From: Akkermansia sp.
GTDB lineage: Bacteria; Verrucomicrobiota; Verrucomicrobiia; Verrucomicrobiales; Akkermansiaceae
Direction: 5' to 3'
Length of the DNA: 64,000 bases
NCBI GenBank assembly: GCA_017398765.1
Contig: JAFQEY010000085.1
Span: forward strand, 1 to 64,000
Below the pieces are notes generated by a model. That model ran no database searches. It had not been told where the DNA came from and saw only the letters and a program-made list of their open reading frames with translations. Shown here piece by piece: positions 25,913 to 35,585 of this stretch (the stretch's first letter is position 1; each line of letters opens with the position of its first letter). The position numbers were made by a program, and so were the translations under genes.

Positions 25913-26863
25913 TTAGTATTGTCTTATAAGTCCGTTTTGAGCCATAATCCACAGCAGTGGATCTTCCGCACGCAGAGCATCCGGTTTCAGTGAACAGCCG
26001 AACACGGCCCATGTGTCATCCTGCTCCAATAATTTCTGCAGCCGTGTATCAGCTGCACACAGCCAGGCGGACATCTCACAGCAGATGGTTCCCTGTTCGC
26101 CTGTATCAAAGCGTCCGTTATGGATACTGTCACAACAGACGCGGTGAATCGTGGGTTTCAGGGCCCATTTCCCGGCGGCAGTGGGTTTGAGCAAATCTGT
26201 CTTGTTCAGCGTTACCGCCACGGGAACGCCCGAGAATTCCTTTTTGACCCGCCCCAAGAGCTTGCGGAAAGCTTCATCGCTTCCCTTGGCCGGGGGCAGA
26301 GAGGAACCGGCGGTAACAGCCGGAAATGTGCCGGGTTCCGTCATCAGGATGATGCCGGAGAGTGCTTGCGCTGCTTTGGCATTCAGCATTTCTCCCCTGC
26401 TTTCGGTGAGCGAAATCAGGATATTTCTGCCCTTGCAGTGCAGACAGAAAAGCTTGCTTTTCCTGTTTCCCGCGTATTGTTCCACCACCGCCCAGCCGAA
26501 GGCGCTACTCAGCTGTCTGAACCGTTCTGCAACAGCTTCCAGCCATGCACTCTTGCCGCAGCCTTCATCTCCCACCAGAGCAACATGGAGTGTGCGGGTG
26601 GAACGCTCCAGCATGGCAGCCGGGAATTCTCCCTTGCACCGGGGGCAGGCACAGAACCCCATTTTCCTGTCACAGGTTTTACACTGGGGAAAGGGTGAGC
26701 GGGTACATTCTGCGAAAAGCGGGGGCGGACAAATCCCCCATTTCTGCAGGAAACTTAATTTTGCCGGGGCCAGGGATTTGGGGAAGCAGACCGGTCTGTA
26801 GTACAGAATCTCTTTCGCAGAAAGAGGACTGTAGCAATGGGGGCAATATGGTGTTTTGGCCAT
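25913..26863 (-). CDS. Zinc-ribbon GTPase (DO-GTPase-like)
   Basis: 316 aa. The N-terminal 85 residues hold many cysteine pairs (CPHC at 7-10, then C-x2-C and C-x-C-x2-C near 60-80), suggesting one or two zinc ribbons. A P-loop GTPase domain follows: VALVGDEGCGKSAW (about 93-106), switch-like ISLTESRGEML, and NKTD near residue 220 as the guanine-specificity motif. The arrangement resembles the zinc-ribbon double-GTPase families known from predicted bacterial conflict systems; this family match is from memory and unverified. It starts 5 bp after the J-like/Fn3 gene and ends 12 bp before the VirD4-like gene, so the three are tightly coupled. Confidence 0.75.
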   Translation of the reverse strand: MAKTPYCPHCYSPLSAKEILYYRPVCFPKSLAPAKLSFLQKWGICPPPLFAECTRSPFPQCKTCDRKMGFCACPRCKGEFPAAMLERSTRTLHVALVGDEGCGKSAWLEAVAERFRQLSSAFGWAVVEQYAGNRKSKLFCLHCKGRNILISLTESRGEMLNAKAAQALSGIILMTEPGTFPAVTAGSSLPPAKGSDEAFRKLLGRVKKEFSGVPVAVTLNKTDLLKPTAAGKWALKPTIHRVCCDSIHNGRFDTGEQGTICCEMSAWLCAADTRLQKLLEQDDTWAVFGCSLKPDALRAEDPLLWIMAQNGLIRQY

Positions 26864-26868
26864 CGTTA

Positions 26869-29595
26869 TTAAATGGTAAGCGATTTGCGGTCCAGAATAA
26901 GTAATGTATCGGAAGCGGCTGCTTCGTCACAAAGAAACGGCATGAAGCAATTTCCTTCCTTTTGTGTCAACTCCTGCGGGAGTTCGACCCTGCAGGAGGT
27001 GCCTTGCGAGGCGGGTATCCGCAGTGCCTGTTTCCCTTCCGTCGGGGAGAAAGGCAGGGCTCCGTGTCCGCAGCGAACCTCCAGTTTCGGTATGCCCGGT
27101 TTGTTGCTCCTGATGACAAAATAGCAGGTCTTACCGGCCGAACCCTTTACACTGCACTGAACGCGCCTGAGTTCTCCCGGCTCAACGGAACACTGCTTTC
27201 TTGCGTCGCTCAGCAGCGGTTCGAATCCCGCACCGGAAAGATGCGCATAGATGCAGATATGGCACGGTTTATTGCCGATATCGGGCAGAATTCGGCGCGC
27301 TGTACGCTCGTTGTTTTCCCGTTGCACGGTCAGCGACCCGTCCGCCATGACATCGTCTACCCCTTCAGGAAAGGAACTATGGCTGTACACAACGGTCGCT
27401 TTATGGCACGCATCGGGCCAATTCCAGCTCAGTTCAATATCGTAGTCATCGCGTCGCACCCTGAGCCCGTCCACCCCGCCGTGCCGGGGAGAACAAATCA
27501 GCGCCATGTCTCCCTTGACCACCAGGGGCAAGATATAGTTTCCCGCTGCAGAGACTCGCCGCAGAACGGCACAATGATGCCCGTTTTCCTCTACAATTCC
27601 CTTACACTGAGCCGGAGAACACATGCTGCCCACCGCCCCGGGAAGCTCTTTGCCTACATACCAGTACACCTTCTCCGCGCCGGGAAGCTCGCTTCGGCTG
27701 ATGCGCAGTCCGGTAGCTGTCTGCTCGTATTTCCACTGGTTGGGCTTCAGCTCCGGAGGGGGGCTGGCCGGTGTGCCGCTTGCGCCGGCAGACACGGCTT
27801 CTGAGCCGCCATCCCGTTTGAATACCAGCAGATACCCATATTTCCTGCCGTTTTCCAGCCCCTTGTCCCTGTAGCTTGTCGCGCGGGATGCCACCGGGAG
27901 CCTGGTGCCGTCTGCTGCGGATTTCGGCACAGCCCCCTCGCGTCGCGTCAGCGTGGCCTGCCACCCGGGGGGGAGGTTGTTCCAGGAAATATCTGCCTGG
28001 CCACTACCCATCCGGATTTGCAGACGGGGCGTTGGTAACACGAGCCCCCCGGCTGTGCTACCGCGTAACACCCGTTCGCCCACGAGCGCAAAAACGGCGT
28101 AGGTGTAGAACACACCCGGCTGTACCTGACTGTCTGTGTAGGGTGAGCTCTTGCCGAAATGCTCAACGGCTTCGCCGTCTCGCTCATGTTGCGGCACCCC
28201 GTTTTGTTTTTTGCGCAGGACATAGCGTATGGGTGTTTTGCGGCTATCTGGCAGCACATCCAGTGCTCTGCCTCTGTAGAGTACCTTCTCCCATTCTACC
28301 CGCAGTGCGCTGCCTGCATTGCTGACGCTGCGTATGGCCGGTGCCTGCACATGCTGCAGTATCACGGCATCCAGTGCCGCCTGTACTTCTTGTTGCAGCT
28401 GCATGGCAGAGCTGAACTTGGGGTAGTTCTTCAGGATGACTGTCAGTCGTTCCTGAACTTTATCCAGTTCACCGTTCTTTGTCTGGTAGCGCAATTCATC
28501 CAACTCCTTGTGCTGCCGACGGATGTTGGTCATGCGGTTGCTGCATTTGCTGCATTTATCTGCCTTCGGGTCGGAAAGCGCACCGCAGAGCGGGCAATCC
28601 ACTTTGAACTGCATGCCGCAGGACACACAGCGTATGGCTTCTGCATCATTCTTCGCCTTGCAGGCGGGGCATTCCATGTGTGCGGATTGCCAGGGGAAAC
28701 GCACTTTGTTGTCGATGCAGCATTTCCTGTATAGCAGCCATTCTGCGTTTTCCCGAGACAGCCCCGCCTTACACAGAGAATCCAATAACTTGGTATAATA
28801 CTCCGCCGATATGGTGCTTGGCTTTCCTCCCTCTATATAGTCCGGCAGGCAGTCCAGAATTGGTTTGCTGGCAAGATAGATTTTCCAGGCTTCATCGCTC
28901 TTGTGCCTTTTTTCTTCAGTTTTGAAAAAAGTGCTTGCTATGATTAAAATCCTCGTGTGGATAATCGAACGTGTTGAATTTACGTCTTTGATCTTTTCGT
29001 CAGTTTTTTGTTTTTTAATTTCATTTAATTCATCAAAGCTGACATTTTCGCTGCATCCCCAATAATCGTATACGGATGTTTTCCCTGCTGCGATTAACAC
29101 TTTGTGCAAGTTTGTCATAGTTGGAGAAATAACAATTTCCATCACTCCTCCTTTGGGCTGGACTTTAGCGTTGCACGGTTCGAGTGCGGAGGTCGGGTAT
29201 GGCTGTCCCAAGGTTGTGATGCGAATATGGCATTCAGCGGCGAGCCCTTGCACCGTTTTCGCTTTCAGTTTGCAGTTATTGCAGATGTTGCGAAAGATGT
29301 TTTCTGCCACACAGCCTTTTATTTCGGCCTGCTTCAGCCGATATTTGACCCTGTCGCACTCATTCTTGTAGGCTTCCTGAGCCAGTGTGCTGAGCGTGTC
29401 GGGGTTGGATAACGCTGCCACAACCTCCTTAAAATTTTCTGCCAGCTCGTGAAGAAGGATATCGCCGTCCCGCTGTATACTGGTCCACTTCTCCGCTTCT
29501 GCGCGCGCTTTCAGTTTGGCTACAACTTTCGCGCAATTGATTTCAAGGGGCTCGAGCGATAAATCCAGAATCTCGTAGTAATTTTTCTTCTTCAT
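26869..29595 (-). CDS. J-like / zinc-ribbon / Fn3 multidomain protein
   Basis: 908 aa. The N-terminus KKNYYEILDLSLEP resembles the first helix of a J-domain, but no HPD motif follows, so it may be a J-like docking domain. Residues about 305-360 carry four or five CxxC pairs (CPACKAKNDAEAIRCVSC; CPLCGALSDPKADKCSKC), i.e. tandem zinc ribbons. A short helical repeat leads into several beta-sandwich units of fibronectin III type from about 410 to 640 (YTYAVFALVGERVLRG; YGYLLVFKRDG). The last 250 residues are more beta-rich repeats of unclear type. No signal peptide. Placed between the Hsp70-like genes and the GTPase, it may link the chaperones to clients. GC is slightly lower in the N-terminal third. 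Confidence 0.7.
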   Translation of the reverse strand: MKKKNYYEILDLSLEPLEINCAKVVAKLKARAEAEKWTSIQRDGDILLHELAENFKEVVAALSNPDTLSTLAQEAYKNECDRVKYRLKQAEIKGCVAENIFRNICNNCKLKAKTVQGLAAECHIRITTLGQPYPTSALEPCNAKVQPKGGVMEIVISPTMTNLHKVLIAAGKTSVYDYWGCSENVSFDELNEIKKQKTDEKIKDVNSTRSIIHTRILIIASTFFKTEEKRHKSDEAWKIYLASKPILDCLPDYIEGGKPSTISAEYYTKLLDSLCKAGLSRENAEWLLYRKCCIDNKVRFPWQSAHMECPACKAKNDAEAIRCVSCGMQFKVDCPLCGALSDPKADKCSKCSNRMTNIRRQHKELDELRYQTKNGELDKVQERLTVILKNYPKFSSAMQLQQEVQAALDAVILQHVQAPAIRSVSNAGSALRVEWEKVLYRGRALDVLPDSRKTPIRYVLRKKQNGVPQHERDGEAVEHFGKSSPYTDSQVQPGVFYTYAVFALVGERVLRGSTAGGLVLPTPRLQIRMGSGQADISWNNLPPGWQATLTRREGAVPKSAADGTRLPVASRATSYRDKGLENGRKYGYLLVFKRDGGSEAVSAGASGTPASPPPELKPNQWKYEQTATGLRISRSELPGAEKVYWYVGKELPGAVGSMCSPAQCKGIVEENGHHCAVLRRVSAAGNYILPLVVKGDMALICSPRHGGVDGLRVRRDDYDIELSWNWPDACHKATVVYSHSSFPEGVDDVMADGSLTVQRENNERTARRILPDIGNKPCHICIYAHLSGAGFEPLLSDARKQCSVEPGELRRVQCSVKGSAGKTCYFVIRSNKPGIPKLEVRCGHGALPFSPTEGKQALRIPASQGTSCRVELPQELTQKEGNCFMPFLCDEAAASDTLLILDRKSLTI

Positions 29596-29682
29596 GAATG
29601 CGAGGGGAATACACCACCACAGAGCGGGTGAACAGCCAAGCGGTTTCCGCCACCCGTTGGCTGTTCAGCTCTGCGGAGCAGG

Positions 29683-31356
29683 TTACTCAATAATCATATT
29701 GTTGAGCTTGCGCTGCATTTGTCTCATTTCTGAAACCGGGATGGAAGAGCCGGTTTTCACCTCACCCTCAATGGTCTGCCCGGAGGCGGGATCGCGCGAA
29801 AGAATGTGCAGCATACCGTCTTCGCTCAGTCGGAAGATGGTCTCAATAGGGGAGCCTTTGGGTAAGCCCGGTTTGATAGGCAAGACTCCCTCCCAGATCA
29901 CATTTCCCGCTGCGGGGTCAATACCTTCCGTGTTGAGGGCATGGATTTCTGCATCGGTGGTGGGCAGTTCCACCATGTTATCCACCACGAGGGTTTTGAC
30001 GCCCGTCTGATTATCCTGCAGGGTATAACTGGTCAACGAGGCCTCAGCCGGTAGTGTGGTGTTCTTGTACAATATGTTGTAAATGCGGTTCACATAGTCA
30101 CTTTCGCGGACCAGAATCTCACCGAAGCTGCGGCTGCTGACATTGTAGGTGGGGGTAACGATGGTTGAGATAGCCTCCAGCGTCATGTCATGTTCATCTG
30201 CCAGTTGCTGGAGCTTTTCCTTCGTTTCCAGTGAAAAATCACCGGTCGTATTCGGTTCCAGAGAGAAGCCGTCAGCTTCCTCCCGCAGCAGGTGAGCCAT
30301 GGCGCAAATGGCGGCTCCTTTGGCAACGGCTTCGTCCGGATCATAGCTTACAGGCATCAACCCGAATTCCCGGCGCAGCATCGCCGGCACCTGCGGCATG
30401 TAGGTACTGCCGCCCACCAGAATCAGCTCATCTATTTTATCCACCCCTTTGCTGCGGGCTACTTCCACCGCATGGCGCGTGTCTTCCAGGGTGCGGTTAA
30501 GCAGGGCTTCGGTTTCGCTCTCAAATTCCTCGCGGGAAACGCAGGCGTAGAGCTTTTCCCCCCGGTATTTATAGCTGGTCTGAACCTCTATTTTGGAGGT
30601 GAGCAACTTTTTGGTTTTTTCTGCCAGCAGCCGCAGATCCTGCATGGCGGCAGCATCGCTTTTCAAATCAATGACACTGTCGGCGGAGTGCTGCAGGCGG
30701 CTCACCAGCATATCCAGCATCACATCATCCCAATCCTTGCCGCCCAGTTGGTGGTTGCCATCCGTGCATACCACTTTCAGCCCGGCCGGGGATACATGAA
30801 TAATCGTTACATCGAAAGTGCCGCCGCCCAGGTCATACACCAGAATGTGGCGATTCCCTTTGCCCTGTGAGCGGGAAAGCCCGTAGGCCATGGCGGCAGC
30901 CGTCGGTTCATTGAGAATTTCCAGCACATTGAGCCCGGCAAGCTGCCCGGCTGCCTTGGTGGCTTCCCGTTCCTTGTGAGAGAAATAAGCAGGGCAGGTG
31001 ATTACCACGTCCCGTACTTCCTGCCCCAGTCGGGCAGAGGCATCCTGCACCAGTTTTTTCAGGATGTATGCGGACACCTCTTCCGGTCTGAAGTCTCCCT
31101 GTGAACAGGAAAAGACATAGGAATCACTTCCCATTTCGCGCTTGATGAACGTAGCAACCTCACCCGGACTGAGGGGGGCCTCCTGTTTGGCTTCCTCGCC
31201 CACGACAATGCGATTATCTTCATCGAACCACACTGCAGAGGGGGTGGTTCGCTCACCATCCGCATTCAGCAATACTTCCGGTTTCCCGCTGTTGCCGACA
31301 ATGGCCACACAACTGTACGTTGTGCCCAGGTCTATTCCTATGGCTTTTCTGTTCAT
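29683..31356 (-). CDS. Hsp70-like protein 1 of the island
   Basis: 557 aa. The full nucleotide-binding domain is intact: IGIDLGTTYSCVA (phosphate 1), [13 protein letters not shown] (phosphate 2), NEPTAAAMAYG (connect 1) and LVGGSTYMPQVPAML (adenosine). After about residue 380 there is a beta substrate-binding-like part, but the helical lid and the EEVD-type tail of DnaK are missing; housekeeping DnaK is over 600 aa. The 87-bp gap to the next gene is the largest in the operon. It is clearly distinct from the true dnaK at 62288. It probably serves a dedicated client within this system. Confidence 0.9.
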   Translation of the reverse strand: MNRKAIGIDLGTTYSCVAIVGNSGKPEVLLNADGERTTPSAVWFDEDNRIVVGEEAKQEAPLSPGEVATFIKREMGSDSYVFSCSQGDFRPEEVSAYILKKLVQDASARLGQEVRDVVITCPAYFSHKEREATKAAGQLAGLNVLEILNEPTAAAMAYGLSRSQGKGNRHILVYDLGGGTFDVTIIHVSPAGLKVVCTDGNHQLGGKDWDDVMLDMLVSRLQHSADSVIDLKSDAAAMQDLRLLAEKTKKLLTSKIEVQTSYKYRGEKLYACVSREEFESETEALLNRTLEDTRHAVEVARSKGVDKIDELILVGGSTYMPQVPAMLRREFGLMPVSYDPDEAVAKGAAICAMAHLLREEADGFSLEPNTTGDFSLETKEKLQQLADEHDMTLEAISTIVTPTYNVSSRSFGEILVRESDYVNRIYNILYKNTTLPAEASLTSYTLQDNQTGVKTLVVDNMVELPTTDAEIHALNTEGIDPAAGNVIWEGVLPIKPGLPKGSPIETIFRLSEDGMLHILSRDPASGQTIEGEVKTGSSIPVSEMRQMQRKLNNMIIE

Positions 31357-31384
31357 ATTGTCATCGATTCAGGTATGCAGGTTA

Positions 31385-33088
31385 TTATACTTCTGCCATC
31401 TCCAATTCGGCAACTATCTTTTTCTTTTCTTCAAGATCCTCTTTAGTCAGAGCTCCGGTCACGGTAAACTCATGATTTATTTTCTTGTTGTTGGTGATAT
31501 CGCGTGCTGTAAGTTCCAGACGTCCGTTCTCATCCAGGGAGAAGGTAACTTCAATTATCGCGCCTGCGGGCAGACCGGGTGTAAGTGCCATCTCAGCCTT
31601 TCCCAGTTCCCCGCAGTAATCCAGCTCTGTGGCGATTTCGTCCATATTATTGGAGTATACAACCAGGGGAAGAGTGGTGGCATTTGCCTCTGACACAGGG
31701 AATTGCTGCGACTTGCAGCAGGGGACAGGCGTTTGCTTTTTGATAAGATTGAAGCACACCGGTTTCTTTTCCTTGTTCAGGACACGAATACCGATACTCT
31801 TGGATGCCACGGTTCTGACTGTTGTATTAATGGTTTCAGTTACCGTGGTTACTGGAAGTCTGAACCCATCCGCAACTGCTTGTTCTGCTGCCCTCTTGAT
31901 TTCATCCTCCGTTTTAGTGGGATTTGTATCCCTGATTTCTTCTATTATCTTTGTGAACGCCTCCTGAATAGCCTTGATGTTGCCATAGGCTGCTGCACCC
32001 TTGGATACGGCATAGTTCGGCTCATAGAGCTTGGGCGCTACGCCGAGCGAATCCTTATAGCGGCTTTCCACCATGGCCATAATCTGCGGCATGTAGGTGG
32101 AACCGCCCACCAGCAGGAATTCGTCTATCTTCTCAGAACCGCCGTTATCCTTGGCTATGGCGCGAGCCTTCGCAATCATGTCATCGGTAAAGCTGATGGT
32201 GCGCTCCAGCAGGGGGCGGGTCGCCTCCTCGAATTCCTCACGAGTGACACTTACCTTCACCTTGCCGTCCGGGCAGGAGATGGTGGCTTTGGCGGTTTCC
32301 CGCTGGCTGAGACTCTTCTTGGTTTTTTCCACGGTGAGCAACAGAGCAGCGGCGGTCTCCGGGTCGCTCATGGGATCACCGGCTTCGGGATTATCCAGAT
32401 TCAGTTTCTCAAGCAGAACATCGCGCAGGGCGTTATCCCAGTCTGCGCCACCCAGTTGGTGGTCACCGTCTGAGCACACCACCTGCACGCCATCGGGTGC
32501 CACTTTGACCACTGTGACGTCAAAAGTACCGCCGCCCAGGTCATACACAATCACCTGTTTGGTGGAGCTGTCACCCTCACCGTCTTTCAGCTGAGCGGCC
32601 ATGCCCAGACCGTAGCTGATAGCGGCAGCTATCGGTTCGTCTACCACGGCAAGTACATTCAGACCGGCAATCTCACCGGCTGCCTTCGTTGCGGCACGCT
32701 CAGCTTCATTGAAGTAGGCGGGGCAGGTAATCACCACATCTTTTACACTGTGTCCTTCCTTTTCCGCACCCTTGACCATGTATTTGAGAATCAGAGCGGA
32801 AATGGACTCCGGGGAGTGCTCATTGTCGAAAAATTTCTTGCGCCATGTGGAGCCGATTTCGCGCTTAATCAGGCTCACGAAATTGTCCGGGTCGATGCTG
32901 GCAGATTCCTTGGCGGTATCGCCAACGATATAATTTCCCTCTTCAAAGTACACGGCGGAGGCTGTAATCTGACCACCGTCCGGGTTGTTGATGATGGTGG
33001 CGTTGTTGCTTTCATCCATGTAGGATATTGCTGAATAGGTGGTGCCCAGGTCAATGCCGTACACCATGGGTTTTGTATTTTCGCTCAT
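31385..33088 (-). CDS. Hsp70-like protein 2 of the island
   Basis: 567 aa. The ATPase motifs are intact: [37 protein letters not shown] and LVGGSTYMPQIMAMV. The C-terminal half has a beta domain with DENGRLELTARDI, the conserved substrate-domain strand, then a short helical end (LTKEDLEEKKKIVAELEMAEV) without a full lid. It is much closer to protein 3 (33119-34660) than to protein 1; long stretches such as YFEEGNYIVGD and SIDPDNFVSLIKR are shared with protein 3. Hence a recent tandem duplication, 30 bp apart. Confidence 0.9.
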   Translation of the reverse strand: MSENTKPMVYGIDLGTTYSAISYMDESNNATIINNPDGGQITASAVYFEEGNYIVGDTAKESASIDPDNFVSLIKREIGSTWRKKFFDNEHSPESISALILKYMVKGAEKEGHSVKDVVITCPAYFNEAERAATKAAGEIAGLNVLAVVDEPIAAAISYGLGMAAQLKDGEGDSSTKQVIVYDLGGGTFDVTVVKVAPDGVQVVCSDGDHQLGGADWDNALRDVLLEKLNLDNPEAGDPMSDPETAAALLLTVEKTKKSLSQRETAKATISCPDGKVKVSVTREEFEEATRPLLERTISFTDDMIAKARAIAKDNGGSEKIDEFLLVGGSTYMPQIMAMVESRYKDSLGVAPKLYEPNYAVSKGAAAYGNIKAIQEAFTKIIEEIRDTNPTKTEDEIKRAAEQAVADGFRLPVTTVTETINTTVRTVASKSIGIRVLNKEKKPVCFNLIKKQTPVPCCKSQQFPVSEANATTLPLVVYSNNMDEIATELDYCGELGKAEMALTPGLPAGAIIEVTFSLDENGRLELTARDITNNKKINHEFTVTGALTKEDLEEKKKIVAELEMAEV

Positions 33089-33118
33089 ATTATGTTGTTG
33101 GTTTAAGGATAAAAATGG

Positions 33119-34660
33119 TTAATTCTTGTAGACGTGAACGTCTACTTGTGTTGTTAACGCAGCGAATTCGGCGTTGTCTTTTTGTGTGAAACTGATGGTG
33201 AATTTACCATCCGTGCGTATGTGGATAGACAATCCCTGCCAGTCCACCGGGCAGTTGATACGTGCTCCTATTACTTCATTCGATGAAAACGGCTTTTGCT
33301 CTATTTGCCTGATGGAGAGATTGACACACCCCGGCCATTTCCCACGGCTGTAGTTCATCGTGCAATAATGGGGCAGAAGCGTATCGGCTGCAAGTTCGTA
33401 TGAGAAACAGGACTCCAGATTGACCCGTATCCGGTGGGCAAGCCTATACTCCGGTTCAGGAGGGGTTATTGGCATCCACCCTCCTGCCACAGGCTGCTCC
33501 GGCTCAGGCGGCTCCGGGCGAACCGGACGCACCGGACGAACCGGACGCACCGGATCGATAGTGATAGGGCGAATGATTGCACACCGCTCAGCGTAGATGG
33601 CAGCACCTTTCGCCTCTACAAGATTCGTTTCGTAGAGCTTGGGGACCACACCGAGTGAATCCTTATACCGGCTTTCCACCATGGCCATAATCTGCGGCAT
33701 GCAGGTAGCCCCCCCCACCAGCAGGAATTCGTCTATCTTCTCAGAATCTCCGTTTTCCTTGGCTATGGAGCGAGCCTTCTCAATTATCTTATCGGTAATG
33801 CCGATGGTGTGCAACAGCAGGAGGAGGGTTGCCTCCTCGAATTCCGCGCGCGTGACACTTACCTTCTTCACCTTGGCGTCCGGGCAGATGATGGTGGCTT
33901 TGGCGGTTTCCCGCTGGCTGAGGCTCTTCTTGGTCTTCTCCACGGTGAGCAACAGATCAGCGGCGGTATCCGGGTCACTCATGGGGTCTCCGGCTTCAGG
34001 GTGCTCCGAATTCAGTTTATCAAGCAGAATATCACGCAGGGCGTTATTCCAGTCTTCGCCACCCAGATCAGTTTGTTCTATGTGGTGGACAAGAGACAAA
34101 CCTACGGGCGTTACCCGCACGATAGATGCACCAAAAGAAGTGCCTCCCAGACGGTAGACAAGGATGTTTCTGTCAGCTGCCCCCTCCGGCAGTTTATCCA
34201 AACCGTATCCGATGACGGCGGCAAACGGTTCATCCAGCAAGCCGTGAACATTCAGCCCGGCAATCTCCCCGGCTGCTTTTATTGCGGCACGCTCTGCTTC
34301 GTTGAAGCGGGTGGGGCAGGTAATCACCACATCTTTTACACTGTGTCCTTCCTTTTCCGCACCCTTGACCATGTATTTGAGAATCAAAGCGGAAATGGTT
34401 TCCGGCGTGTGATCTATGCCGAAAAAATTCCTGCGCCATTTGGAGCAGAGTTTTCGCTTAATCAGGCTTACGAAATTGTCCGGGTCGATGCTGGCACATT
34501 CCTTGGCTATATCGCCAACGATATAATTTCCCTCTTCAAAGTACACGGCGGAGGCTGTAAGCTGACCACCGTCCGGGTTGTTGATGATGGTGACTTCTCC
34601 GCATTCATCAGCGCAAGCTAATGCAGAATAAGTGTTACCGAATGAGATGCCGTACCACAT
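33119..34660 (-). CDS. Hsp70-like protein 3 with degraded ATPase motifs
   Basis: 513 aa from ATG 34660, which restores the usual Hsp70 N-terminus; a longer ORF extends into the GrpE-like gene. Compared with protein 2, phosphate-1 IDLGTTYS has become ISFGNTYS (Asp lost). Phosphate-2 YDLGGGTFD has become YRLGGTSFG (Asp and the GGG run lost). The adenosine motif LVGGSTYMP is LVGGATCMP. The rest of the domain is well conserved and the frame is open. This points to a non-hydrolysing pseudo-chaperone, not a pseudogene. After about residue 400 there is a Pro/Arg linker (repeats of RPV, near 33519-33560) leading to a short beta domain. It may bind or regulate protein 2. Confidence 0.85.
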   Translation of the reverse strand: MWYGISFGNTYSALACADECGEVTIINNPDGGQLTASAVYFEEGNYIVGDIAKECASIDPDNFVSLIKRKLCSKWRRNFFGIDHTPETISALILKYMVKGAEKEGHSVKDVVITCPTRFNEAERAAIKAAGEIAGLNVHGLLDEPFAAVIGYGLDKLPEGAADRNILVYRLGGTSFGASIVRVTPVGLSLVHHIEQTDLGGEDWNNALRDILLDKLNSEHPEAGDPMSDPDTAADLLLTVEKTKKSLSQRETAKATIICPDAKVKKVSVTRAEFEEATLLLLLHTIGITDKIIEKARSIAKENGDSEKIDEFLLVGGATCMPQIMAMVESRYKDSLGVVPKLYETNLVEAKGAAIYAERCAIIRPITIDPVRPVRPVRPVRPEPPEPEQPVAGGWMPITPPEPEYRLAHRIRVNLESCFSYELAADTLLPHYCTMNYSRGKWPGCVNLSIRQIEQKPFSSNEVIGARINCPVDWQGLSIHIRTDGKFTISFTQKDNAEFAALTTQVDVHVYKN

Positions 34661-34682
34661 AGGGGAGAGTTGGGTGAAGGAA

Positions 34683-35585
34683 TTATTCTGCCGGTTCAGC
34701 CGGTTTTTGGAGCACATATACCGCAACCTTTTCCAGACGAATGACCTTGTCATTCATCTCGAATCCCCAGCGGATGCTGCTTTGGATGGTTTTAGCCAGC
34801 TCCGGATTGTCTGTCGGGATGGTTTTGAGCGCGCTGTGGCGTTTGCCGTTGAAGAGGGTGCCCGGTTCGGAACGGTAGGCAATCACATCGTGGTTTTCCA
34901 ATAAATCACGAAGGTCTTCTGCATAACCACACACCAGCTTGCGCAGTTTGGCATAATTCTCCGGCGTTGCTTCGGCAGTGGCAAAATGCTCGGAACTGCG
35001 CTCAGCACCGTCTATCTCAGCGATGAGATCCATCACGATGGCGCGGGTCTGCTTGGCGGCTTCTTCCCGGCGGTAGCGCTCCAGCTCCGCATGCTGGCGG
35101 TCAATGATTTCCTGCTTGGAGGCATCATATTTCAGCTTGCGTGCAAAATCATCGCTGAGATTTTTCAGCTGAGTATCCACCGCAGATAAGGCATTGAGCA
35201 CGGGTGAGAAATCCACGGTAAACGGTTCCGGTTGCGGAAGTTTCTGCGGTTCATTATCCGGTTCCGAAGGCAGCGGCTCTGTTGCTTCAGCCGGATTCTG
35301 CGGAGCTTCCGGGCTGTCAACGGCAGGGTCTTTCTCAGAATCCTGTACTGGTGTGAGCGTGTCTGCCGATGTGTCTTCCGCTGCCATTTCGCTCGGTTCA
35401 GCAGGCTGTGCTTCGTCTGTATCCGCCGGAGCGACCGTTTCAGCCGGTGTATCGTTCGTTTCCGCCTCCGGGGTGCTTGTTTCTGCGGGCGGGGTGACCT
35501 CCTCCGCTCCAACGGGCAGAGGCTCTTCTTCTATGGTATGGGGGGTATTGTTCATTTTTCGAAATAATTTGAATAGGAAAAACAT
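34683..35585 (-). CDS. GrpE-like nucleotide-exchange factor with acidic extension
   Basis: 300 aa from ATG 35585, whose TAATG overlap with the upstream stop suggests coupled translation; ATG 35555 is an alternative. The first 130 residues are an acidic Pro/Glu/Thr/Ala-rich tail, probably disordered. From about 135, a long helix (LNALSAVDTQLKNLSDDFARKLKYD...) leads to a compact end NDKVIRLEKVAVYVLQKP, which closely follows the GrpE beta-domain pattern. GrpE releases ADP from Hsp70. Placement directly before three Hsp70-like genes supports a dedicated exchange factor. It ends 22 bp before protein 3. Confidence 0.8.
   Translation of the reverse strand: MFFLFKLFRKMNNTPHTIEEEPLPVGAEEVTPPAETSTPEAETNDTPAETVAPADTDEAQPAEPSEMAAEDTSADTLTPVQDSEKDPAVDSPEAPQNPAEATEPLPSEPDNEPQKLPQPEPFTVDFSPVLNALSAVDTQLKNLSDDFARKLKYDASKQEIIDRQHAELERYRREEAAKQTRAIVMDLIAEIDGAERSSEHFATAEATPENYAKLRKLVCGYAEDLRDLLENHDVIAYRSEPGTLFNGKRHSALKTIPTDNPELAKTIQSSIRWGFEMNDKVIRLEKVAVYVLQKPAEPAE

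Noticed and set aside
33119-34660. Calling the third Hsp70-like gene a pseudogene
   Set aside because: The frame is fully open, the rest of the domain is conserved, and the losses are confined to nucleotide-contact motifs.
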